Source: CAWVWD01 sp965662365
GTDB taxonomy: Bacteria > Bacteroidota > Bacteroidia > Chitinophagales > Saprospiraceae
DNA length: 29,429 bases
Direction of reading: 5' to 3'
NCBI GenBank assembly: GCA_965662365.1
Contig: CBFIHR010000054.1
Span: forward strand, 1-29,429
Each line of letters starts with the position of its first letter. The first letter of the stretch is position 1. Of this stretch, positions 6,732-14,683 are shown piece after piece. The position numbers and the translations under genes were made by a program. The notes under the pieces are model-generated. The model was not told the DNA's origin and ran no database searches. It saw only the letters and a list, made by a program, of their open reading frames with translations.

Positions 6732-9700
6732 TTAAGCTTTAGTATATTTTGATTTCTTTTTCTCTACTGTTTTAGCTTCAAACTCGCCTGTTAAATCGTG
6801 CATAATCGGTGTTGCAACGAATACAGATGAGTAAGTACCGACTACGATACCGACTACTAATGCGAATGCAAAACCTTTAATCGAACTACCACCGAATAAG
6901 AATAAAATCAAGACCACAAACAATGTTGTCAATGAGGTAATAATGGTACGACTAATCGTATTATTTACCGCACGATTGATTAAGTCTTTCTTAGAATCAG
7001 CAGCGTAAGAGTTTACATATTCACGAATACGGTCAAATACAACGACAGTATCATTGATTGAGTAACCGATGACGGTTAAAAGTGCTGCGATAAATGCTTG
7101 ATCAATCTCTAAAGAGAATGGTAAAATACCATAGAAAATAGAGAAGATACTCAATACAATCATCACATCATGGAATAATGCCGCAACTGCACCTGCTGAA
7201 TATTGCCATTTGTTGAATCGGATAAAGATGTATAAGAAAATCAACAACAAAGCGTAAATACCGGCTTCGAATGATGATTTAGTAATATCATCTGCAATTG
7301 TTGGCCCGACTTTGATAGAACGAGTCAATTTAGTAGCTGAACGTTCTCCGTTTTCATCTGTTCCGGCAAACTTTGCAAAACCTTCATCTTTTCCAGTTAA
7401 CTCTACAATACCTGCATATAATCTGTCCAATACAATTGAGTCTGGATTTTCTGATGCAGCAGCTTTAATCATATAAGTTGTAGTGATTTCTAAAGTATTC
7501 GCATCACCAAATGTTTTTACAGAAGGCTCTTCACCGAATAAATTTTCTGCCTTGAAAGTCTCTCTTACTTTATCACGAGTGATATTCGCAGATTCGTCAA
7601 ATTCAACAGCATAAGAATAACCACCTTTGAAGTCAACTCCTAATTCAAACCCTCTCGAAAGCATTGAAACAATACCTAAAACGATGATTGTACCTGAAAT
7701 TACATAAGCAATTTTACGTTTGCCGATGAAGTCAAAGTTTGCATTTGCAAAAGCGTTATTTGTCGGCGGCGTAGAAAATGTTAAGTTTTTACCTTTTCCT
7801 TCTGTCCACCAATCAATGATCAAACGACCAACTAAAACGGCTGTAAACAATGATGTAATGACACCAACCATTAAAACGGCTGCGAAACCTTTAATCGGTC
7901 CTAAACCGAAATAGAATAAAATGAATGCAACTAATAAAGTCGTCACGTTAGCATCAATAATCGCTGAGTACGAGTTAGAAAAACCATCTCGAATACTGGC
8001 AATAAGTGATTTCCCGTCGAGCAGTTCCTCTCGAACACGCTCAAAGATAATCACGTTGGCATCAACCGCCATACCAATTGTCAATACAATACCCGCCATA
8101 CCTGGTAAGGTGACGACTGTTCCGATTGACGATAAGGCAACATAGATAAACACTAAGTTCGCTAATAAAGCAATAATCGAAACAATACCCGCACCACCAT
8201 AGTAGAATACCATGAATGCTAAGACTAATCCTAAACCGACTGCTAATGAGAAGATTGATTTATCAATATTATCTTGCCCTAAAGAAGGTCCAACAACATT
8301 CTCTTCAATGATTTCAAGTTTTGCTGGTAATTTACCAACTTGTAAAATATTAGCAAAATCCTGTGCCTCTGTTGCAGAGAAGTTACCAGTGATTTGAGAA
8401 CGACCATCTTTCATCACCGCTTGTACGTGTGGAGCAGAAACCACCTCACCATCTAATGCAATTGCGATTGATTTACGAGTTGGAAATGCTTTTTCTGTCA
8501 ATTGTCCCCAAGCTCTTGCACCATCACGCTTTAACGTCAATGATACAGCAACTTCACCACTTTGTTGATCTAACTGCGGACTTGCAGACGCTACTTGATC
8601 TCCCTCCAGAGGAGCTTCTTTATTGTACGTTCTCATTGCATACAATACATAGTCATCTGTAAATTCGTTAGTGTCATAGTTTTTGAAAGGCTTTTGTCCC
8701 CAAAGGAAAATTACATCTTTTGGAAAGAAGTTTTTCTCTTGAGCTTTCGCCAAAAGTTCACTAACACTTTTTCTATCATTTTTCTTAGCAACACCAATAT
8801 ATGTTTGGTCATATTGCCCTTGATTCAATTGGAAAATATTAAACAAAGGCCCTGATCCAACAGTCGTTTGTGTAGAATCATCAGCTGTTTCAGTTGCTGA
8901 CGAATCCTCAGGCGTTGCCGTTTGTGTAGAATCATTATTTGCTACGGTTGTTGTATCTTCTTCAGTAGATAATTGACCACGCTCTTCTAAACCTTTGAAA
9001 TAATCATTTGCTTTAAAAAAGCCACCAGCGATTTCTTGAACTTCGTAAATGTCCCAGAATTTTAGTTCTGCCGTTGCCTGTACGAATTTTCTTGCACGCT
9101 CAGGGTTTTCGACCCCTGGTAATTCGACGACAATTCTATCCGTATTTGCATCTAAAGAAACATTAGGTTGAGTAACACCGAACTTATCAATACGTTGCTT
9201 CAAACGCTCGAATGTAGAGGTTACTGTTTCATCTGCTTTCTTACGAATAGCAGCCGCTACCTCATCATTAGTAGAAGTCAAGCCGATACCTTTCTCTTCT
9301 CCTTCCCCACCTTTCATCAATGAGTTCGTGTAAAAGAACTCTGCTAACTGTCTATCTGGAGCGACTTCCTCAAACGCATCTTTGAACAATGTTACGTAGT
9401 CAACCGCAGAATTTTGCTGTGCCGCAGTTGCATTATTTAACGCTGCTTGAAAATCCTCATCTTTGTCGTTTCCGTCTGCTAATAAGGTGATTAAATCTCG
9501 CAAATCAACTTGCAAAACCAAACTCATCCCCCCTTTCAAGTCTAAACCTAACTGAAGCTGCTGCTTCTTCAAGTCATTGTATGAGTAACTAATCAATCCA
9601 AGATTTAACACCTTTTCATCAGAGATAGAATCTAAATACCCTTGCTCCAATTGTTTTGCAGTGAAATCTTTTACGGCACCGTCTTCCATACTCGTCACAG

Positions 9701-9824
9701 CTTGCTGCCCATATTGAGCGGCTTCTTTTTCCACACCGTTCGTACGGAAGTTTAAAAACAACTGCCATACTGCGATAATCATCATGAAAATTAGGAAGAA
9801 CCTAACTAAACTTTTCCCTTGCAT
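6732..9824 (-). CDS. secDF: Fused protein translocase subunit SecDF
   Basis: Inner-membrane, proton-motive-force-driven partner of SecYEG that pulls exported proteins through the membrane. One polypeptide of about 1030 residues carries SecD then SecF, the fused form usual in Bacteroidota. Using the start chosen here, SecD shows LGLDLKGG (92-99) after the first membrane helix and GMAVDANVIIFERVRE (585-600). SecF starts near residue 700 with GVDFKGG (729-735) and VIGYSINDTVVVFDRIRE (918-935). The Asp residues in these membrane motifs belong to the proton relay. An acidic Thr/Ser-rich stretch at about residues 288-323 interrupts the SecD periplasmic region. I chose the ATG at 9822-9824 because MQGKSLVRFFLIFMM fits a signal-anchor start; the open frame reaches a TTG at 9858-9860, with no ATG further upstream in frame. 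A 23-codon ORF overlaps this upstream part. Confidence 0.96.
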   Translation of the reverse strand: MQGKSLVRFFLIFMMIIAVWQLFLNFRTNGVEKEAAQYGQQAVTSMEDGAVKDFTAKQLEQGYLDSISDEKVLNLGLISYSYNDLKKQQLQLGLDLKGGMSLVLQVDLRDLITLLADGNDKDEDFQAALNNATAAQQNSAVDYVTLFKDAFEEVAPDRQLAEFFYTNSLMKGGEGEEKGIGLTSTNDEVAAAIRKKADETVTSTFERLKQRIDKFGVTQPNVSLDANTDRIVVELPGVENPERARKFVQATAELKFWDIYEVQEIAGGFFKANDYFKGLEERGQLSTEEDTTTVANNDSTQTATPEDSSATETADDSTQTTVGSGPLFNIFQLNQGQYDQTYIGVAKKNDRKSVSELLAKAQEKNFFPKDVIFLWGQKPFKNYDTNEFTDDYVLYAMRTYNKEAPLEGDQVASASPQLDQQSGEVAVSLTLKRDGARAWGQLTEKAFPTRKSIAIALDGEVVSAPHVQAVMKDGRSQITGNFSATEAQDFANILQVGKLPAKLEIIEENVVGPSLGQDNIDKSIFSLAVGLGLVLAFMVFYYGGAGIVSIIALLANLVFIYVALSSIGTVVTLPGMAGIVLTIGMAVDANVIIFERVREELLDGKSLIASIRDGFSNSYSAIIDANVTTLLVAFILFYFGLGPIKGFAAVLMVGVITSLFTAVLVGRLIIDWWTEGKGKNLTFSTPPTNNAFANANFDFIGKRKIAYVISGTIIVLGIVSMLSRGFELGVDFKGGYSYAVEFDESANITRDKVRETFKAENLFGEEPSVKTFGDANTLEITTTYMIKAAASENPDSIVLDRLYAGIVELTGKDEGFAKFAGTDENGERSATKLTRSIKVGPTIADDITKSSFEAGIYALLLIFLYIFIRFNKWQYSAGAVAALFHDVMIVLSIFSIFYGILPFSLEIDQAFIAALLTVIGYSINDTVVVFDRIREYVNSYAADSKKDLINRAVNNTISRTIITSLTTLFVVLILFLFGGSSIKGFAFALVVGIVVGTYSSVFVATPIMHDLTGEFEAKTVEKKKSKYTKA

Positions 9825-10439
9825 CTTTTTCTGTTCTAAAAATTTATTGAATTTGGTCAATCCAGTCCGTAATGAATATAATCTGAATAAATTTATATTT
9901 TGTCCTCCAAACCATCGTTATTATGAGTTTTGGAAAGATTAAATCGAAATTTACACCTTTATTATTCCTACGACTTTCAATATCATCAATTAATACGTGT
10001 CTTTTTGTACAAATCGTTGCTTAACACATTGAAAATAAAAAAGTTATGTTTGCACCAACTTGCAGTTGTTACTTTTAGTGATTTATAAAAAACCTTTATT
10101 TTTTTTGATAAGATGTTCCTCCGAACAAAAAAACGTGGCAAATATACAGTTTTTAACGAATTATTTGATTTTGAAATTGAATTTTGACAGAGAGAAGTCA
10201 AGTGTTAGTCGAATAATGAGAATTTAGATTCGCTTTTAACAACTATTTTCAACATTCTAGTATAGATTATTGAACATTTCCAATGTTTTCCGAGGATTCT
10301 AAATGAAGTTATAATTACACCAGATTGTATATCTATAAGGTATATTTTGTATAAAAAATTACAATCATTGTGAAAAGAATCAAATACTATAAAAATCGGA
10401 ATATTGGGAAACAGACGTCCGCTGCCCAATATTTTAACC
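9825..10439. other. 615-bp gap with leader signals and a possible small transcript
   Basis: No convincing gene fills this interval. Near secDF, a minus-strand box TAAATTTC (9953 down to 9946) resembles the -7 consensus with its last base changed, and a 23-codon ORF lies at 9844-9915. Further upstream, TATATTTG on the minus strand (10139-10146) matches the -7 box exactly. About 100 nt downstream of it, near 10030-10045, is a T-rich run, so a short untranslated RNA is possible. Minus-strand frames of 71 and 88 codons at 9986-10201 and 10205-10471 show no family features, and the second overlaps the marR end. Confidence 0.4.
10391..10433 (-). terminator. Terminator of the marR-type gene
   Basis: A 9-bp perfect stem, AATATTGGG (10400-10408) with CCCAATATT (10425-10433), loop 16 nt. 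Read on the minus strand it lies just after the marR stop codon and runs into CCGATTTTTAT. The loop is long, but the position is right. Confidence 0.6.
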
Positions 10440-10892
10440 TTATCCCGCACGCAGCTTATCCAACAAATCACTCAATAACAAAGCCTCTCCTTCTGTCAAG
10501 CTCGTTTTTGAAAAATCTAACTTTTCTGAATTTTCATCAATTGCAGCCAAGACATTTAAGCCTTTTTCACTAATTAAGACATCAACTAAACGCTTGTCTG
10601 CCGGACAAATTTGACGCTCAACTAACCCTTTCTTGTACAATCGTTCCACAATTCGAGAAGCGTCAGACATTTTATCTAACATTCGCTTGCGAATCACGGA
10701 AGTTGTCAACGGCTTAGGAAATTGCCCCCGCAGTATTCTCAAAACATTAAATTGTTGTTGTGTAACACCATAAGGTTTAAGGAATAATTTAACCTGATTT
10801 TGTATCCAGTTATTCGTATATAATATATTTAAAGTGGCTTTTTGCCAATTATTTTTAAACTGCTTCTGATTAATAGCTTCTTCTATTTTCAT
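10440..10892 (-). CDS. MarR-family transcriptional regulator
   Basis: Dimeric winged-helix DNA-binding regulator of 150 residues, the usual MarR length. The order is an N-terminal dimerisation helix, a helix-turn-helix region around residues 44-75 (GVTQQQFNVLRIL, then TTSVIRKRML and MSDASRIVERLYKKGLV), and the wing with ERQICPADKRLVDVLIS (about 92-108), where the DxR pattern is the family hallmark. The effector is not predictable. A perfect 7+3+7 palindrome lies 73 bp upstream of the start and could be its own operator. The upstream acyltransferase gene is on the same strand about 120 bp away and may or may not share a transcript. Confidence 0.9.
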   Translation of the reverse strand: MKIEEAINQKQFKNNWQKATLNILYTNNWIQNQVKLFLKPYGVTQQQFNVLRILRGQFPKPLTTSVIRKRMLDKMSDASRIVERLYKKGLVERQICPADKRLVDVLISEKGLNVLAAIDENSEKLDFSKTSLTEGEALLLSDLLDKLRAG

Positions 10893-10964
10893 CGGTTGAG
10901 GAATTTAACACTTTTGATTATCAATGTTTAAACGTCAAAGTATCCGTTTAGTTGACCATCTCAT

Positions 10965-10981
10965 CTCATTTACCAAATGAG
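10965..10981. promoter_or_regulatory. Palindrome upstream of marR, candidate operator
   Basis: CTCATTT, three central bases, then AAATGAG: a perfect 17-bp dyad of the size MarR dimers bind. A minus-strand TACTTTG at 10936-10942 (one base short of the TAnnTTTG spacing) sits about 30 bp downstream of it, so the dyad would cover the -33 area. It is not followed by a T-run on either strand, which argues against a terminator. Confidence 0.4.
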
Positions 10982-11014
10982 TAAAATCGAAAATCAACCA
11001 ACAAGCAACAAAAA

Positions 11015-12124
11015 TTAAACTTTTATAAATATTCGTTTTCGATACAATATTAAGGTAATCAACCAACAAATCATAACAAATGAAATGGCATACATCAACG
11101 AACCATTTATATCACCGAAAGCTGGTTGAAAAACATTGGCGTAAAGCCAGTTGTTCAAATGTTCTGTTGCTCCGTCTTCGTTTGTCCAAGTGATCAAATA
11201 GTACATAATTTTAAATAAAAGCCCCGACAAAACGTATGCGAACAAAGAGTTTGTCCCAAAAATAATAAACGGCTTAGTCAACCATTTTCGGCCTTGAATA
11301 TCGATGATTTCGATAGCCATTCCTAAACCGACCGCAGCGATTCCACCCGAAAATAAGACGTAAGAACTTGTCCACAATGCTTTATTAATCGGAAACGATT
11401 TATCCCAAAGCCAACCGAGAAACATCAAGAGAAAACCATAAAATAATAATTCTTTTACTAAAATATGTTGGTTATCCAATGTCTTAATCCGCCAGCCAAC
11501 GATGTACCCCAACATCACCGTAACAATCGCTGGAATTGTACTTAGCAGCCCTTCAGGATCAAATGGTATTCCGAAACCATTCCATACATGGCTTTCGCCA
11601 AAAATCAGTAAATCGACCTGTCGAGCAAGGTTATTTTCTAATGAATAAGGTGCTTCGGCGACCGATAATCCCATCAACGCCCAATACCCCAACAAAATCC
11701 CCGCAGCAACATATATCAGTCGTTTGGGCGAAATACTTAAACATATCAACGCACCAAATCCATAAGCTAACGCAATGCGTTGCAAAACACCCATGATTCT
11801 TAAATCTGCTATGGATGCATGATAAAATGGGAACCAGTTCAGTAACAAACCAATCAAAAAAATCGATGCTGTCCGTTTACCAATTTTTAAAATCGTCGCT
11901 TGATTTAACTCGAATCCAAATTTGGCGAAAGCCAGATAAACGGAAACGCCAACAATGAACAAAAAGAAAGGAAAAACTAAGTCGGTCGGTGTACAACCGT
12001 GCCATTCGGCGTGTCGCAACGGATAATAAATACTTGCCCAAGTGCCAGGATTATTGACCAAGATCATAAAGGCAATCGTGCCGCCACGAAAGACATCTAA
12101 AGATAATAAGCGTTGATTTTTCAT
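11015..12124 (-). CDS. Multi-pass membrane acyltransferase, HGSNAT/YeiB-like (DUF5009 type)
   Basis: A 369-residue integral inner-membrane protein with about ten hydrophobic helices. The N-terminus, LSLDVFRGGTIAFMILVNN (8-26), is followed by RHAEWHGCTPTDLVFPF (37-53). This corresponds to the region around the catalytic histidine of heparan-alpha-glucosaminide N-acetyltransferase, so His38 is the candidate active residue. The family moves acetyl groups from cytosolic acetyl-CoA to sugars across the membrane; the bacterial substrate is mostly unknown. A link to cell-wall or exported glycan acetylation is plausible. There is no glycan operon around it, only the MarR regulator downstream. Confidence 0.85.
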   Translation of the reverse strand: MKNQRLLSLDVFRGGTIAFMILVNNPGTWASIYYPLRHAEWHGCTPTDLVFPFFLFIVGVSVYLAFAKFGFELNQATILKIGKRTASIFLIGLLLNWFPFYHASIADLRIMGVLQRIALAYGFGALICLSISPKRLIYVAAGILLGYWALMGLSVAEAPYSLENNLARQVDLLIFGESHVWNGFGIPFDPEGLLSTIPAIVTVMLGYIVGWRIKTLDNQHILVKELLFYGFLLMFLGWLWDKSFPINKALWTSSYVLFSGGIAAVGLGMAIEIIDIQGRKWLTKPFIIFGTNSLFAYVLSGLLFKIMYYLITWTNEDGATEHLNNWLYANVFQPAFGDINGSLMYAISFVMICWLITLILYRKRIFIKV

Positions 12125-12272
12125 TGGTTTGGTTTTAAGTCCTTTCCTTAAAGATATTAATATTTGGATTAATCTGAAATCTTATTCATATTGAGTTTTG
12201 AGATTTGTAATCAAATTATCTTTAAGTATAAATTGAGTACATCATAAAAGAATGGAAATCTAAAAATTTTAA

Positions 12273-12395
12273 AAAGTCTGTCATTTCGACGTCGGTCGGA
12301 ACCTCCCCAATATTTGAAACTCAAAATTTGCAAAGTTCGGGTTTTATTTTCTTACATACGGGAGACTCCGACCGATATCGGAATGGCAGAAAAGT
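12273..12395. mobile_element. MITE-like imperfect palindrome with flanking direct repeat
   Basis: A 111-bp element (12279-12389) starts CTGTCATTTCGACGTCGG and ends with its imperfect reverse complement, CGATATCGGAATGGCAG. The 30-bp arms differ at six positions, all transitions. It is bordered on both sides by AAAAGT (12273-12278 and 12390-12395), which could be a target-site duplication, although the area is A-rich. It encodes nothing and ends 10 bp before the ATG of the PhoD-like gene, so it must lie in that gene's leader or promoter. Confidence 0.6.
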
Positions 12396-12405
12396 TTAGT
12401 AAAAA

Positions 12406-13458
12406 ATGAATCGCTACTATAACCGACTTTTAGGAATAATCTTAGGAGTGTTAATTATTCCAATTAATAGCTGTGTAACGCCTCAAATTCCCTACGCTGC
12501 CAATCTACCTGATACGACAGCAGTTTTAGAAACCATTGCTTTTGGTTCATGTAATCGAACGAATTTGGAGCAAAATATTTGGTCAAGTATCCAAGCGACT
12601 CAACCTGATTTGTGGGTTTGGTTAGGCGATGTAATCTATGCGGACACGGACGATATGCAAAAGATGAACCGAATGTACACGGAACAAAAAACAATTCCTG
12701 CTTATGCGACTTTCGTCAAATCTACACCGATTATTGGCATTTGGGACGATCACGATTATGGTCAAAATGATGGTGGAAAAAACTTTGAAGCAAAAGCCGA
12801 AGCACAGCAATTATTTTTAGATTTTATGGATATTCCTAAAACGGCAGCAGTCCGACAAACAGAGGGAATTTACCAATCTTACACCATTGGAAAAGGTGAT
12901 AAAACGATTAAGTTTTTATTGTTAGACACCCGTTATTTTCGAGATAATTTAGAAAAAAATCCGAGTGGTGAAACTCGTTATTTAATCAATGAAACCGGCG
13001 ATATGTTAGGCGAAAGCCAGTGGAAATGGCTGGAAAATGAATTAGAAAACTCAACGGCAACTTTCAATATTATTTGCAGCAGCATACAGGTTCTTCCTGA
13101 AGAACAAATGTTTGAAAAATGGGCGAATTTCCCAACTGCTCGCCAGCGTTTTTTGGATTTAATCGTCAAAACCCAACCGAATAATCCAATTATTTTAAGT
13201 GGCGATAGACATATTTCGGAAGTTTCAAAAATTGATTTGGACGGTTTTGAACAACCAGTTTTTGAGGTAACGTCAAGCGGATTGACGCACGCTTACACCA
13301 GCAATAATGCGAAATCTGAACCGAATAAATATCGTGTTGGTGAATTGATTAATGAACGTCATTTTGCATTGTTGAATATTGATTGGGAAAAGGAAACAAT
13401 GACTACGGAAATTCGAAATGTAGATGGAGAACTATTACAATCCATTGATTTAGAGTAA
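12406..13458 (+). CDS. PhoD-like metallophosphatase lipoprotein
   Basis: Predicted exported phosphoesterase (alkaline phosphatase D superfamily) that would release phosphate from phosphodiesters or monoesters outside the cytosol. Residues 1-23 form a lipoprotein signal ending PINSC (Cys23). The metallophosphatase core shows FGSCN (46-50), WLGDVIYAD (72-80), WDDHDYGQND (113-122) and SGDRHISE (265-272), which together supply the usual Asp, His and Tyr metal ligands. At 350 residues it is shorter than classical PhoD and lacks the Tat-type twin-arginine signal. A MITE-like repeat occupies its immediate upstream region. A shared hairpin terminator separates it from the convergent hemH. Confidence 0.88.
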   Translation: MNRYYNRLLGIILGVLIIPINSCVTPQIPYAANLPDTTAVLETIAFGSCNRTNLEQNIWSSIQATQPDLWVWLGDVIYADTDDMQKMNRMYTEQKTIPAYATFVKSTPIIGIWDDHDYGQNDGGKNFEAKAEAQQLFLDFMDIPKTAAVRQTEGIYQSYTIGKGDKTIKFLLLDTRYFRDNLEKNPSGETRYLINETGDMLGESQWKWLENELENSTATFNIICSSIQVLPEEQMFEKWANFPTARQRFLDLIVKTQPNNPIILSGDRHISEVSKIDLDGFEQPVFEVTSSGLTHAYTSNNAKSEPNKYRVGELINERHFALLNIDWEKETMTTEIRNVDGELLQSIDLE

Positions 13459-13463
13459 ATTAA

Positions 13464-13496
13464 AAGCCTGACCGGTTTTGAAAACTGGTCAGGCTT
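13464..13496. terminator. Bidirectional hairpin between the PhoD-like gene and hemH
   Basis: A stem of about 15 bp with one G-T wobble: AAGCCTGACC (13464-13473) pairs with GGTCAGGCTT (13487-13496), and GTTT/AAAC closes the loop. It lies between two convergent stop codons. The better T-run (TTTTAATTT) is on the hemH strand. The core resembles the hairpin at 23552-23580. Confidence 0.85.
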
Positions 13497-13504
13497 AATT
13501 CTGA

Positions 13505-14527
13505 CTAAACATGTTCTAAAACTAATTCCTTTACGGCTTCAATCCATTTTGGATGAGCATTTAAGCCCTCGACCAGTTGAAGTTTTTCGCCACCATACTC
13601 TTCAAATTCCTCTTGATATTCCATACCGATTTCGACCGTTGTTTCCAAGCAATCAGCGACGAACGCTGGACAGAAGACCAAGACTCGTTTTTTTCCTTCT
13701 TCTGCCAATTCTTCAATGACATCGCTGGTGTAAGGTTCTAACCACGGGTCACGACCTAATCGAGATTGAAATACAACGGAATAACGCTCTTCTGGAATGT
13801 TTAATTTTTTCGCAATTGCACGAGTTGTCGCAAAGCAATTCGCCCGGTAACAATGTTGATTCGTTGGTGTGATAGAATTACAACATTCACCTAATTTACA
13901 ATGGTTAAAATCGTCACCTTTCTTGATTTGACGAACTGGAATACCGTGAAAACTAAACAAAATATGGTCGTAACTCTCAATGTCGTATTGTCGGCCACGA
14001 GCAGCGAATGCCTCAATCATCGGATCGTAATCGAAGTAAGAATGAATCATTTTTACGGCAGGAATACCTTGCTTTTTGCTTAATACCCGCATCACTTCCT
14101 GATGTGCCGAACCGACACAAGCCGATGAATATTGTGGAAATAACGGAACGACAATAAGCTCCGTTACTTTTTCAGCAATCAATTCATCTACCATAGATTC
14201 AATCGAAGGATTTTGATAACGCATCGCCAATTTGACAATAAAATCATCTCCTAACAACTCTTGAACACCATCTTGTAGTTGATAACCATAAATCTTTAAA
14301 GGCGAACCATCTTCCGTCCACAGTTTTTTGTATTCCTTCGCAGACTTGCCAGAACGAAACGGTGCAATAATCCCACGGACTAAGATATTTCGAGCGACAG
14401 CGTTAATGTCAATCACTCGACCATCTAATAAAAATTCTTTCAAATAGCGATAAACCGCACCACGAGTCGGTGCGTCGGGTGTTCCTAAATTTATTAATAA
14501 AACCCCTTTTTTTCCTTTTATTGTCAT
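13505..14527 (-). CDS. hemH: Ferrochelatase
   Basis: Inserts ferrous iron into protoporphyrin IX, the last step of protoheme synthesis. The 340-residue protein starts VLLINLGTPDAP (9-20). It has the catalytic FSFHGIP (191-197, His194), SRLGRDPWLEPYT (255-267) and PAFVADCLETTVEI (287-300, the conserved acidic residue Glu295). A cysteine group, C210, C215, C216, C226 and C231, sits in the insertion after the catalytic His, where a metal or iron-sulfur site is possible but unproven. No other heme genes are next to it. The photolyase gene lies upstream on the same strand, but a -7 box close to hemH suggests separate transcription. Confidence 0.96.
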   Translation of the reverse strand: MTIKGKKGVLLINLGTPDAPTRGAVYRYLKEFLLDGRVIDINAVARNILVRGIIAPFRSGKSAKEYKKLWTEDGSPLKIYGYQLQDGVQELLGDDFIVKLAMRYQNPSIESMVDELIAEKVTELIVVPLFPQYSSACVGSAHQEVMRVLSKKQGIPAVKMIHSYFDYDPMIEAFAARGRQYDIESYDHILFSFHGIPVRQIKKGDDFNHCKLGECCNSITPTNQHCYRANCFATTRAIAKKLNIPEERYSVVFQSRLGRDPWLEPYTSDVIEELAEEGKKRVLVFCPAFVADCLETTVEIGMEYQEEFEEYGGEKLQLVEGLNAHPKWIEAVKELVLEHV

Positions 14528-14633
14528 ATCATTTAGCCAAACATTCGTTTGGAAGTTTATTTCAAAAAAAATTTGAATGTAAGGTTTACAAAACTTTGAA
14601 AATTTCGTGAACCTGATTATTTAATTAAGTCTG

Positions 14634-14641
14634 CAAAGATA
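14634..14641 (-). promoter_or_regulatory. Predicted -7 box for hemH
   Basis: The minus strand reads TATCTTTG followed by CAG, a match to TAnnTTTG, about 107 bp upstream of the hemH ATG. The -33 position falls inside the 7-bp repeat array and lacks a clear TTG. The leader contains a small hairpin, CCAAAC/GTTTGG, just before the start codon. Confidence 0.5.
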
Positions 14642-14646
14642 CCGTT

Positions 14647-14681
14647 TTTGCTGAAAACTGAAAACGACCGACTGCCAACTA
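14647..14681. repeat. 7-bp tandem array between the photolyase gene and hemH
   Basis: Plus-strand units: TTTGCTG, AAAACTG, AAAACGA, CCGACTG, CCAACTA. On the minus strand these are CAGT-type heptamers related to the array after lpdA. It begins 3 bp after the photolyase stop codon and overlaps the upstream part of the hemH promoter. Confidence 0.6.
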
Positions 14682-14683
14682 AA

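Noticed and set aside
9986..10201. 71-codon minus-strand ORF upstream of secDF
   Set aside because: No family motif and chance-like Lys/Asn/Phe-rich composition. It runs across the TATATTTG box and the T-rich run, so it looks like open frame in AT-rich spacer.
10205..10471. 88-codon minus-strand ORF
   Set aside because: It overlaps the 3' end and terminator of marR in another frame and shows no recognisable features.
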